DNA of 32,822 nucleotides from SZAS-103 sp038234715. GTDB lineage: Bacteria; Pseudomonadota; Gammaproteobacteria; Xanthomonadales; Xanthomonadaceae. Of the stretch, positions 15,105 to 21,421 are shown piece by piece. Both the position numbers and the translations under genes were made by a program. The first letter of the stretch is position 1. Each line of letters opens with the position of its first letter. Where the stretch lies: contig JBBQTD010000035.1 of assembly GCA_038234715.1 (NCBI GenBank), forward strand, positions 1 to 32,822, given 5' to 3'. Below the pieces are notes generated by a model. It worked only from the letters and a program-made list of their open reading frames with translations. It ran no database searches and was not told the DNA's origin.

Positions 15105-15133
15105 TTGCCTCGGGGCGACGGATGCGTCACGAT
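15105..15133 (+). promoter_or_regulatory. Possible promoter of the Asn leader transcript
   Basis: TTGCCT (15105-15110), 17-bp spacer, CACGAT (15128-15133). The -10 match is weak (three of six). If used, transcription would start within a base or two of the leader ATG at 15140. The 62-bp space is shared with the divergent acylase gene. Confidence 0.3.
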
Positions 15134-15139
15134 CGGCCC

Positions 15140-15259
15140 ATGTCACGTGCCCGACCCGCTGCCGCCAGCCTTGTTTCCGACCTCGTCGGCGCAGCCGCGC
15201 GCACGCAGTCGAATTCCAATTGGAACAACAACGCCAACTTCCAGCAGGCCGGCGATTAG
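15140..15259 (+). CDS. Asn-rich leader peptide (39 aa), probable attenuator sensor for asnB
   Basis: The ORF encodes 39 residues. The last part reads QSNSNWNNNANFQQAGD: six Asn codons within nine codons (residues 25-33: N25, N27, N29, N30, N31, N33) plus Gln at 23, 35 and 36. An intrinsic terminator begins 32 bp after the stop, and the next plus-strand gene is asparagine synthetase (15992). A regulatory codon run matching the product of the downstream gene is the classic sign of ribosome-mediated transcription attenuation. Bases 15244-15250 (GCAGGCC), within the last codons, can pair with the terminator's 5' arm. There is no clear ribosome-binding site, so the peptide may be translated from a leaderless mRNA. 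It is too short to judge by codon bias. The alternative is a random short ORF before an unrelated terminator. Confidence 0.72.
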   Translation: MSRARPAAASLVSDLVGAAARTQSNSNWNNNANFQQAGD

Positions 15260-15321
15260 CGCGTAGAGATCCACTTCCCGCTCAATCCAGAAGGCCTGCA
15301 CTGCGAAGTGCAGGCCTTTTT
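15244..15321 (+). terminator. Intrinsic terminator/antiterminator of the asnB leader
   Basis: Terminator: AAGGCCTGCACT (15291-15302), GCGA loop, AGTGCAGGCCTT (15307-15318), then more T, giving CCTTTTTGTTT. This is a perfect 12-bp stem, functional only on the plus strand. Antiterminator: GCAGGCC (15244-15250, the last leader codons) is complementary to GGCCTGC (15293-15299), so pairing would break the terminator stem. The segment repeats the sequence of the terminator's 3' arm, as expected for region 2 versus region 4 of a trp-type attenuator. A TGGAA/TTCCA hairpin within the Asn codon run could be the pause structure. Confidence 0.75.
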
Positions 15322-15486
15322 GTTTGGGTCCTTCGATCACCGAAACAGCAGGGCCGTATGCGACCACCGTCTTCACCAGGATTGCACCGATGTTGGCAGT
15401 GGCAGCAGCTGCGCATCCGCGTTCGGCGGTTATGCGCCAACGTCGAGGCCATGCAAAGCGGAGTGGAATCCGGGCAAAACAGCGTT

Positions 15487-15843
15487 GTACCCGTGCGAGG
15501 CGGCAGCGTTCCCGTGCAAGGCGCCTTGGTACCCGTACGCAGAGCCTGTGTTCCCGTACAAGGCGCCTTTGTACCCGTACGCAGAGCCTGTGTTCCCGTA
15601 CAAGACGCCTGCGTACCCGTACGCAGAGGCTGTGTTCCCGAACAAGGCGCCTGCGTAACCGTCCGAAGAGGCTGTGTTCCCGTACAAGGCGCCTTTGCAC
15701 CCGTACGACGAGGCTGTGTTCCTGTACTACGCGCCTGCGTACCCGTACGAAGAGGCTGTGTTCCTGTAATACGCGCCTGCGTACCCGTACGAATCAACTT
15801 TGTTCCCGTACACGGCAACGTTGCACCCGTACGCAGCAGATTT
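15487..15843. repeat. 21/42-bp tandem array in the presumed asnB leader (array 2)
   Basis: Seventeen 21-bp units run without a gap from 15487 to 15843, arranged as eight 42-bp pairs plus one half. The first half-unit of each pair starts GTACCCGTACG and the second GTTCCCGTAC. The core G[TC][AT]CCCGTAC is conserved and the remaining 11 bases vary. Starts of the pairs are 15487, 15529, 15571, 15613, 15655, 15697, 15739, 15781 and 15823, exactly 42 bp apart. A degenerate further unit may precede (15466-15486). Several frames on both strands stay open (for example V-P-V-x4 heptads on plus, T-G-T-Q-x3 on minus), as any stop-free repeat with a period of 21 would. No frame has a plausible start, ribosome-binding site or known domain. 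The array lies between the attenuator and asnB, so read-through mRNA would carry it. Confidence 0.92.
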
Positions 15844-15991
15844 GTGAACTTCTGGCGACACACTGTCAGCGTGTGCAGCACCTGTGCACGCATGCGCCGG
15901 GGCCATGTCGCGCAGCGAGTGGTCAATACCTTCAAGCCAGCCGGCGACCCCTGCTTGCACCACAGTCATTTTACCCCTTCAAGGAATCTCC

Positions 15992-17704
15992 ATGTGTTCG
16001 ATTCTCGGCGTTTTTGACCTTCGCACCGGCACCGATCTCACGCCGTTGCGCCCGCTGGCACTCTCCTTGTCCGCGCAGCAGCGGCATCGCGGCCCGGACT
16101 GGAGCGGCGTGCACGCGGACGCCTCGGCGATCCTGGTGCACGAGCGCCTTGCCATCGTCGATCCCGCGGGCGGATCGCAACCGCTGCGCTCGGCGGATCG
16201 TCGTCTCGTGCTCGCCGTCAACGGCGAGATCTACAACCACCGCGAACTCGAATCCGGCCTCACCACGCCTTACGCGTTCCAGAGCGGATCGGACTGCGAG
16301 GTGATCAATGCACTGTTCGCGCAAGACGACGGCAGTCCTTCCGTGTGGCTCGACCGGCTCAATGGCATCTTCGCGTTCGCGTTGTGGGATCGCGATCGCA
16401 AGCGTGTCCTGCTCGCGCGCGATCCGATGGGCGTGTGCCCGCTCTACTGGGGACACGATAGCGACGGTCGGCTCTGGGTCGCCTCGGAGATGAAGGCGAT
16501 CGCGCGCCTGTGCGACGACGTTGCCGCTTTCCCGCCCGGCCACTGGTTCGACAGCGCAACCGGTGCATGCACGCGCTATTACACGCGAGCATGGCGCGAC
16601 TACGACGCGGTCGCTGGCGTCGCGGTGTCCGCGCAGGAGTTGCGCGAGGCGTTCGAGGCCGCAGTGCATCGCCAGATGATGAGCGATGTGCCCTATGGCG
16701 TGCTGCTTTCGGGTGGACTCGATTCCTCGCTGGTCGCGGCTTGCGCGGCGCGATTCGCGCGCAAGCGCATCGAGGAGGACGACCAGACCGAGGCGTGGTG
16801 GCCGCGACTGCATTCGTTCGCGATCGGCCTGGAAGGCTCACCGGACCTCGCTGCCGCAGAAGTCGCCGCACAAGCGCTCGGCACCGTACACCATGGTTTC
16901 AAGTACACGTTCGAGGAAGGACTCGATGCATTGCCGGAAGTGATCCGGCATATCGAAACCTACGACGTCACCACGATCCGCGCGTCAACGCCGATGTACC
17001 TCCTCGCACGACGCATCAAGGCGATGGGCGTGAAGATGGTGCTGTCAGGTGAGGGCAGCGATGAGATCTTCGGCGGCTACCTGTACTTCCACAAAGCACC
17101 CAATGCACGTGCGTTCCACGAGGAACTCGTGCGCAAGCTCGATGCATTGCACAGCTACGATTGCCTGCGCGCGAACAAGTCGATGATGGCCTGGGGCGTC
17201 GAGCCGCGCGTGCCGTTCCTCGACGTCGAATTCCTAGACGTGGCGATGCGCATGGATGCGCAATTCAAGATGGTCGACGCCAACCGGCTCAACCAGGGAC
17301 CAACGCGCGGCATCGAGAAGGCGGTGCTGCGCGAAGCATTCGCGGGCTACCTGCCCGACGCAATCCTGTGGCGGCAGAAGGAGCAGTTCAGCGACGGCGT
17401 CGGCTACGGATGGATCGACGGACTCAAGGCGCATGCCGAGCAGCATGTAAGCGACCGCGATTTCGCAGCGGCCATCGGCAGGTTTCCGATCAATACCCCG
17501 CAGACCAGGGAAGCTTATTTGTACCGTTCCCTGTTCGAACGCGCGTTCCCGGGCGACGCCTGTGCGCGCACCGTGCCCGGCGGCAAGTCGATCGCGTGCT
17601 CGTCGCCGACGGCGATCGCGTGGGATGCGGCGTTTGCGAACGCGGCCGATCCGTCGGGACGATCCATCGCAGGCGTACACCAGGACGCGCTGGCTCCGGT
17701 TTGA
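15992..17704 (+). CDS. asnB: Asparagine synthetase B (glutamine-hydrolysing)
   Basis: A 570-aa enzyme, slightly longer than E. coli AsnB (554). It makes Asn from Asp, Gln and ATP. The N-terminus MCSILGVFDL exposes Cys2 as the glutaminase nucleophile after Met removal. The GATase II domain shows QQRHRGPDWSG, LVHERLAIVDPAGGSQPL and VNGEIYNHRELE. The synthetase domain has the PPi-loop SGGLDSS at about residues 240-246 and VLSGEGSDEIFGGYLYFH further on. The start is fixed by Cys2 and a good ribosome-binding site (AAGGAA, 15980). The frame is open upstream to 15884, but those residues do not belong to the family. The gene has an unusually long upstream region: leader peptide, terminator and 21-bp array, about 850 bp in all. 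Confidence 0.96.
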   Translation: MCSILGVFDLRTGTDLTPLRPLALSLSAQQRHRGPDWSGVHADASAILVHERLAIVDPAGGSQPLRSADRRLVLAVNGEIYNHRELESGLTTPYAFQSGSDCEVINALFAQDDGSPSVWLDRLNGIFAFALWDRDRKRVLLARDPMGVCPLYWGHDSDGRLWVASEMKAIARLCDDVAAFPPGHWFDSATGACTRYYTRAWRDYDAVAGVAVSAQELREAFEAAVHRQMMSDVPYGVLLSGGLDSSLVAACAARFARKRIEEDDQTEAWWPRLHSFAIGLEGSPDLAAAEVAAQALGTVHHGFKYTFEEGLDALPEVIRHIETYDVTTIRASTPMYLLARRIKAMGVKMVLSGEGSDEIFGGYLYFHKAPNARAFHEELVRKLDALHSYDCLRANKSMMAWGVEPRVPFLDVEFLDVAMRMDAQFKMVDANRLNQGPTRGIEKAVLREAFAGYLPDAILWRQKEQFSDGVGYGWIDGLKAHAEQHVSDRDFAAAIGRFPINTPQTREAYLYRSLFERAFPGDACARTVPGGKSIACSSPTAIAWDAAFANAADPSGRSIAGVHQDALAPV

Positions 17705-17802
17705 ATTGCGCATGCCTGCGGATCCGGTGGTTGGACCTGGGTTTCTGGCATGCTCCGCAACACGCAGACCGCGCCCTTGATGCGCGGCAACGGGGCTGCT
17801 GC

Positions 17803-17874
17803 ATGTCGTTTTTCGCCGAACTCAAACGTGGCAATGTGTTCCGGGCGGCGACGTTCTACGCGGCGCGCATGTGA
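17803..17874 (+). pseudogene. Remnant: N-terminus of a TPR/TolB-type membrane protein
   Basis: The 23 codons read MSFFAELKRGNVFRAATFYA and stop soon after at TGA. This closely resembles the stereotyped start (MSxFAELKRRNVFRVxxxY) of large TPR or adenylate-cyclase-like membrane proteins common in Lysobacterales, in which the match continues into a transmembrane helix. Here it stops abruptly, and tpm ends only 9 bp later on the other strand. I read it as the stub of a deleted gene. The rest of the 179-bp space after asnB holds nothing else that I recognise. Confidence 0.6.
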
Positions 17875-17883
17875 TCAGGTCAA

Positions 17884-18540
17884 TCAAGTCTTGTGCAGGC
17901 GATATGCCGCCGTCTGCAGCGAGCTGACACCTTCGGCCACGAACCCCGGCTGCTCGGCAAGGATGTCCTTGCGCTCCAGCACATCGATGCGCCAATTGCG
18001 CGAGAACAGGGCCTGCACTTCGTCGCCTTCGACGGAAAACGGCGGCCCTTGCTTCTGGTGCTGCGGATACTCCAGCGTGATCAGCAGGCACTCGCAACCC
18101 GTTGGCATGCGCGCATAGAGCTGGTCCGCATAGCGCTGGCGCAGCGCAAGTGGCAGGGCGATCAGCGCCGCGCGATCGAAGACCGCATCGCAGGACGCGA
18201 GCAATGCATCGTCGAGAGCGAATGCGTCGCCCAGAAGCAACACCAGTTCGCCGATGCGGTGGTGAATCCCGTTGCCTTCTTCGTGAATGGTTGGCTCAAG
18301 TCCGCGTTCGTTGAAGTATTGGCGCACAGCGAGTTCCGACAGCTCCACGCCGATCACCCGATGCCCGCGCGCGGCGAGCCAGTCCATGTCCAGGCTTTTG
18401 CCGGCAAGCGGGACAAGCACGGTTGCGTCGGGCCGCAGCCCGAGTCCTTGCCAGTGCCTTTCGAGCAGCGGCGTGACGCGATCCTGGTGAAAGCCGATCC
18501 GCCCCTCTTGCCAGCGTTGCTTCCAGAAGTCCGCGTCCAT
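17884..18540 (-). CDS. tpm: Thiopurine S-methyltransferase
   Basis: A 218-aa cytosolic methyltransferase of the TPMT family. In bacteria it methylates thiopurines and selenium or tellurium oxyanions using S-adenosylmethionine. Recognisable parts are the start MDADFWKQRWQEGRIGFHQ, VLVPLAGKSLDMDWLAARGH (SAM-binding motif I region), VIGVELSELAVRQYF, the acidic DAVFDRAALIALP and LITLEYPQHQKQGPPFSV. The start is either the ATG at 18540 (chosen; family members begin MDxxFW) or the adjacent ATG at 18543, which overlaps the parC stop as ATGA. In either case translation is coupled to parC, whose last codons supply GGTGGA as the ribosome-binding site. The pairing with a topoisomerase gene has no clear functional logic. 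Confidence 0.94.
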   Translation of the reverse strand: MDADFWKQRWQEGRIGFHQDRVTPLLERHWQGLGLRPDATVLVPLAGKSLDMDWLAARGHRVIGVELSELAVRQYFNERGLEPTIHEEGNGIHHRIGELVLLLGDAFALDDALLASCDAVFDRAALIALPLALRQRYADQLYARMPTGCECLLITLEYPQHQKQGPPFSVEGDEVQALFSRNWRIDVLERKDILAEQPGFVAEGVSSLQTAAYRLHKT

Positions 18541-20786
18541 CATTCCACCGACAGTCCGTCGACCTTCTGCCATCCGCGGGGAAGCAGGCCGCCACGCGAT
18601 GCGCGCGAGCCGAGATAGTCGTCGAGATCCTTCCACGCCAGCCGCATCGGCGTGCGCTGGCCGCTGTGCACGAACAACGCGCCATTCAACGGAATTGCCG
18701 CGACGGCTGCCACCCGTTCCGTGCCGAGTTTTGCGCGCGGGATTTCGATCAGCTTGTTGCCCTTGCCGCGATCGAGTTCGGGCAATTCGGCGACCGCGAA
18801 CACCAGCAGGTGGCCGGCCGTGGTGATCACCGCAAGGCGATCGCTTGCCACGTCCTGCACCTGGGCGGGTGCGAGTACCCGAGCACTCTCGGGCATGGTG
18901 ATCATCGCCTTGCCTGCCTTCTGGCGACCGGTGAGGTTCTCGAAGCGGGTGACGAAACCGTAGCCGTGGCTGGATGCGAGCACGACGCGGGCGTCGAGCT
19001 CTGCGCCGATCAACGCCTGGAATTGCGCACCCGGGGTCAGGGTGAAACGGCCGGTGAGAGGCTCGCCATTGCCGCGTGCCGACGGCAGCGTGTGCGCCAG
19101 CGTCGAGAAGCTGCGCCCACTGGAGTCGAGGAATGCGATTTGTTGCGTGCTGCGCGCATGGATCGCCTGCAGAAGTCGATCCCCATCGCGATAGCTGAGC
19201 TCGGCTGCGTTCACGTCATGGCCCTTGGCCGCGCGCACCCATCCTTTCTCCGACAGCACCACCGTGACGGGTTCGCTCGGTACCAGTTCATTTTCCGAGA
19301 TCGCCTGTGCAGCGCCGCGAACGATCAGTGGCGATCGCCGTGCATCGCCGAACTTCTTCGCATCGGCAAGCAGCTCGTCCTTGATGAGTTTCTTGAGCCG
19401 CGCGCTCGAACCGAGCGTGTTCTGGATTGTGGTGCGTTCTTTCGCGAGTTCGTCCTGCTCGCCGCGGATCTTCATTTCCTCGAGGCGTGCGAGCTGTTTG
19501 AGCTTGGTTTCCAGGATGTAGTCGGCCTGTTCCTCGTCGAGGAAGAAGCGCTGCATCAGGACCGGCTTGGGCTCGTCCTCCTGGCGGATGATGCGGATGA
19601 CCTCATCGAGATTCAGGAACGCGACCAGCAGTCCCTCGAGCAGGTGCAGCCGGCGTTCGACTTTCGCAAGCCTGTGTTCAAGCCTGCGACGCACCGTCCT
19701 GGTGCGGAACTCCAGCCACTCGCCGAGCAGGCTCTTGAGGTTCCTGACCTGGGGTCGACCATCCAGCCCGATGATGTTGAGGTTGACCCGGAAACTGCGC
19801 TCGAGGTCCGTGGTCGCGAACAGATGACCCATCAAGCCATCGATATCGACGCGGTTGGATCGCGGAATCAGCACGATGCGGGTCGGATTCGCATGGTCGG
19901 ACTCGTCGCGGATATCCTCGAGCCAAGGCAGCTTCTTGGCGCGCATCTGCTGCGCGATCTGCTCGATCACCTTGCTTGGCGACACCTGGAACGGCAACGC
20001 CGTGATCACGATGTTGGCCGCTTCACGGGCGTAAACGCCGCGCGCGCGGACGCTGCCGCCTCCGGTCTCGTACATTGCGCGCAACTCGGCGCGCGGTGTG
20101 ATGATCTCCGCTTCGGTCGGGTAATCCGGACCGAGCACGTGTTCGCACAGGTCGCGCACCGATGCATCCGGATCGTCGAGCAGCCGCACGCATGCGCTGA
20201 CGACCTCGTTGAGATTGTGCGGCGGAACGTCGGTAGCCATGCCAACCGCGATGCCGGTGGTCCCGTTGAGCAGCAGGTGGGGCAGGCGCGCGGGCAGCCA
20301 GCTGGGTTCCTCGAGGGTGCCGTCGAAATTCGGCGTCCAGTCCACGGTGCCGTGGCCAAGTTCGCCGAGCAGCACTTCCGCGATGGGGGTGAGCTTGGCC
20401 TCGGTATAGCGCATCGCCGCGAATGACTTCGGATCGTCCGACGAACCGAAATTGCCTTGGCCCTCGATCAGCGGATAGCGATACGAGAACGGCTGCGCCA
20501 TCAGGACGAGGGCCTCATAGCACGCCGAATCGCCATGCGGATGGTACTTGCCTATGACGTCGCCGACAGTGCGAGCGGCCTTCTTGGGCTTGGATGCGGC
20601 GCTCAGTCCGAGCTCGCTCATCGCGAAGATGATCCGTCGCTGGACCGGCTTGAGGCCATCGCCAAGGAACGGCAGAGCGCGGTCCAGGACCACGTACATG
20701 GAGTAGTCGAGATAGGCGCGCTCGGCGTATTCGCGCAGTGGGACTTGTTCGAAGCCGTGGAAACTGGCGCGGGTCGGTGCTGTCAT
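18540..20786 (-). CDS. parC: DNA topoisomerase IV subunit A
   Basis: A 748-aa protein, the usual ParC length. It forms the C2E2 topoisomerase IV that decatenates daughter chromosomes. The breakage-reunion domain includes RALPFLGDGLKPVQRRIIF, the quinolone-resistance region GKYHPHGDSACYEALV (Ser87 and Glu91 correspond to E. coli Ser80 and Glu84, both wild type) and AAMRYTEAKL with the catalytic Tyr127. A coiled segment (LEHRLAKVERRLHLLEGLL) and a C-terminal beta-pinwheel follow, the latter with degenerate blades such as GYGFVTRFENLTGRQKAGKA. The shorter C-terminal domain and absence of the GyrA box QRRGGKG identify ParC rather than GyrA. The ATG at 20786 has no strong ribosome-binding site. 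parE is not in the window. Confidence 0.96.
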   Translation of the reverse strand: MTAPTRASFHGFEQVPLREYAERAYLDYSMYVVLDRALPFLGDGLKPVQRRIIFAMSELGLSAASKPKKAARTVGDVIGKYHPHGDSACYEALVLMAQPFSYRYPLIEGQGNFGSSDDPKSFAAMRYTEAKLTPIAEVLLGELGHGTVDWTPNFDGTLEEPSWLPARLPHLLLNGTTGIAVGMATDVPPHNLNEVVSACVRLLDDPDASVRDLCEHVLGPDYPTEAEIITPRAELRAMYETGGGSVRARGVYAREAANIVITALPFQVSPSKVIEQIAQQMRAKKLPWLEDIRDESDHANPTRIVLIPRSNRVDIDGLMGHLFATTDLERSFRVNLNIIGLDGRPQVRNLKSLLGEWLEFRTRTVRRRLEHRLAKVERRLHLLEGLLVAFLNLDEVIRIIRQEDEPKPVLMQRFFLDEEQADYILETKLKQLARLEEMKIRGEQDELAKERTTIQNTLGSSARLKKLIKDELLADAKKFGDARRSPLIVRGAAQAISENELVPSEPVTVVLSEKGWVRAAKGHDVNAAELSYRDGDRLLQAIHARSTQQIAFLDSSGRSFSTLAHTLPSARGNGEPLTGRFTLTPGAQFQALIGAELDARVVLASSHGYGFVTRFENLTGRQKAGKAMITMPESARVLAPAQVQDVASDRLAVITTAGHLLVFAVAELPELDRGKGNKLIEIPRAKLGTERVAAVAAIPLNGALFVHSGQRTPMRLAWKDLDDYLGSRASRGGLLPRGWQKVDGLSVE

Positions 20787-20929
20787 CGGGGGCTCGAAGT
20801 TGCCGTCACGCAGGCCATGGATGATACGGGCCTAGGCGGGAAGCCGGGAGGGGAGCGGAATTCAGCAAGGTGAATGAACGCGTCGCGGCAACTGCACATG
20901 CAGCAATCAGCTCTGTGTTATTAATTGCC

Positions 20930-20961
20930 TTGACAATGATTTGCTCGGCACTTAAAGTGCC
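20930..20961 (+). promoter_or_regulatory. marR operon promoter with overlapping palindromic operator
   Basis: TTGACA (20930-20935), 17-bp spacer, TAAAGT (20953-20958): a near-consensus promoter. An odd palindrome GGCACTTAAAGTGCC (20947-20961) covers the -10 box, as expected for autorepression by a MarR dimer. A second, looser dyad ATTG-N6-CAAT overlaps the -35 box. The -10 box ends 8 nt before the marR ATG, so the mRNA would be leaderless or nearly so. Confidence 0.75.
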
Positions 20962-20966
20962 CGCCC

Positions 20967-21416
20967 ATGAACCAGGCGACCCCGACCACTCCCAATCCGG
21001 TTGCCACCAACATCTGCCTGTTGTTCCGGCAGATTCGTGACGGCATCGCCAGAAGGATCGAGCAGGACCTTGCGGACAATGGGTACCCGATCAACCTCAG
21101 CCAGTTCCTGGTGCTGCGCAAACTTGATGTGCTCGGCCCGATGTCGGCCATTGACCTCGCACGTGCCATCGACCACAACCCCGGCGCGATGACCCGGCTG
21201 CTGGACCGCCTGGAACAAATGGGTTACCTGCGCCGGACACCGCATGCGGGCGACCGACGTACCTTGCGGATCGAGTTGACCGATGCCGGACACGCGCTGT
21301 CCCAGGAACTCAGTGCGTGCGGCGATCGGATTGCGGACTACGCGTTGCGCACCTTGACGCCCGATGAGCGCGAGCGCTTCGTCGGCCTCCTCGAACGCGT
21401 CCACGCCTCGCTGTGA
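20967..21416 (+). CDS. MarR family transcriptional regulator of the efflux operon
   Basis: A 149-aa protein with the MarR winged-helix layout. An N-terminal dimerisation helix (NICLLFRQIRDGIARRIEQDL) leads to the HTH LSQFLVLRKLDVLGPMSAID and the recognition helix NPGAMTRLLDRLEQMGYL. The wing RRTPHAGDRRTLRIELTDAG carries the family's conserved DxR. A C-terminal helix completes the dimer interface. It probably represses its own operon through the palindrome at 20947-20961 and is released by a phenolic or drug ligand; the ligand is unknown. It is the first gene of a run with an outer-membrane factor, EmrA-like and EmrB-like proteins, analogous to emrRAB. Its stop is followed 5 bp later by the next ATG. 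Confidence 0.93.
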   Translation: MNQATPTTPNPVATNICLLFRQIRDGIARRIEQDLADNGYPINLSQFLVLRKLDVLGPMSAIDLARAIDHNPGAMTRLLDRLEQMGYLRRTPHAGDRRTLRIELTDAGHALSQELSACGDRIADYALRTLTPDERERFVGLLERVHASL

Positions 21417-21421
21417 TTCCG

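Noticed and set aside
15206..15259. NSNWNNNAN-coding AAC run as a diversity-generating retroelement template
   Set aside because: AAC-rich sequence resembles DGR repeats, but there is no reverse transcriptase, no second copy and no target gene; the attenuator explanation fits position and terminator better.
470..15843. CRISPR array call for the 21-bp arrays
   Set aside because: Units are too short, cores are 8-10 bp, no cas genes are present, and spacers are near-identical in places.
470..15843. Comparison with short interspaced guide-RNA arrays (TIGR-type)
   Set aside because: The alternation of core and variable parts is superficially similar, but no Nop-domain or nuclease partner is visible in the window, and nothing shows processed small RNAs.
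15220..16304. ORFs of 217-326 codons through array 2 as genes
   Set aside because: Same arithmetic effect. The plus ORFs run into the asnB region out of frame or lack starts, and the minus ORFs cross the terminator and leader antisense.
20526..20540. Quinolone-resistance mutation in parC
   Set aside because: Ser87 and Glu91 (E. coli Ser80 and Glu84) are the sensitive residues.
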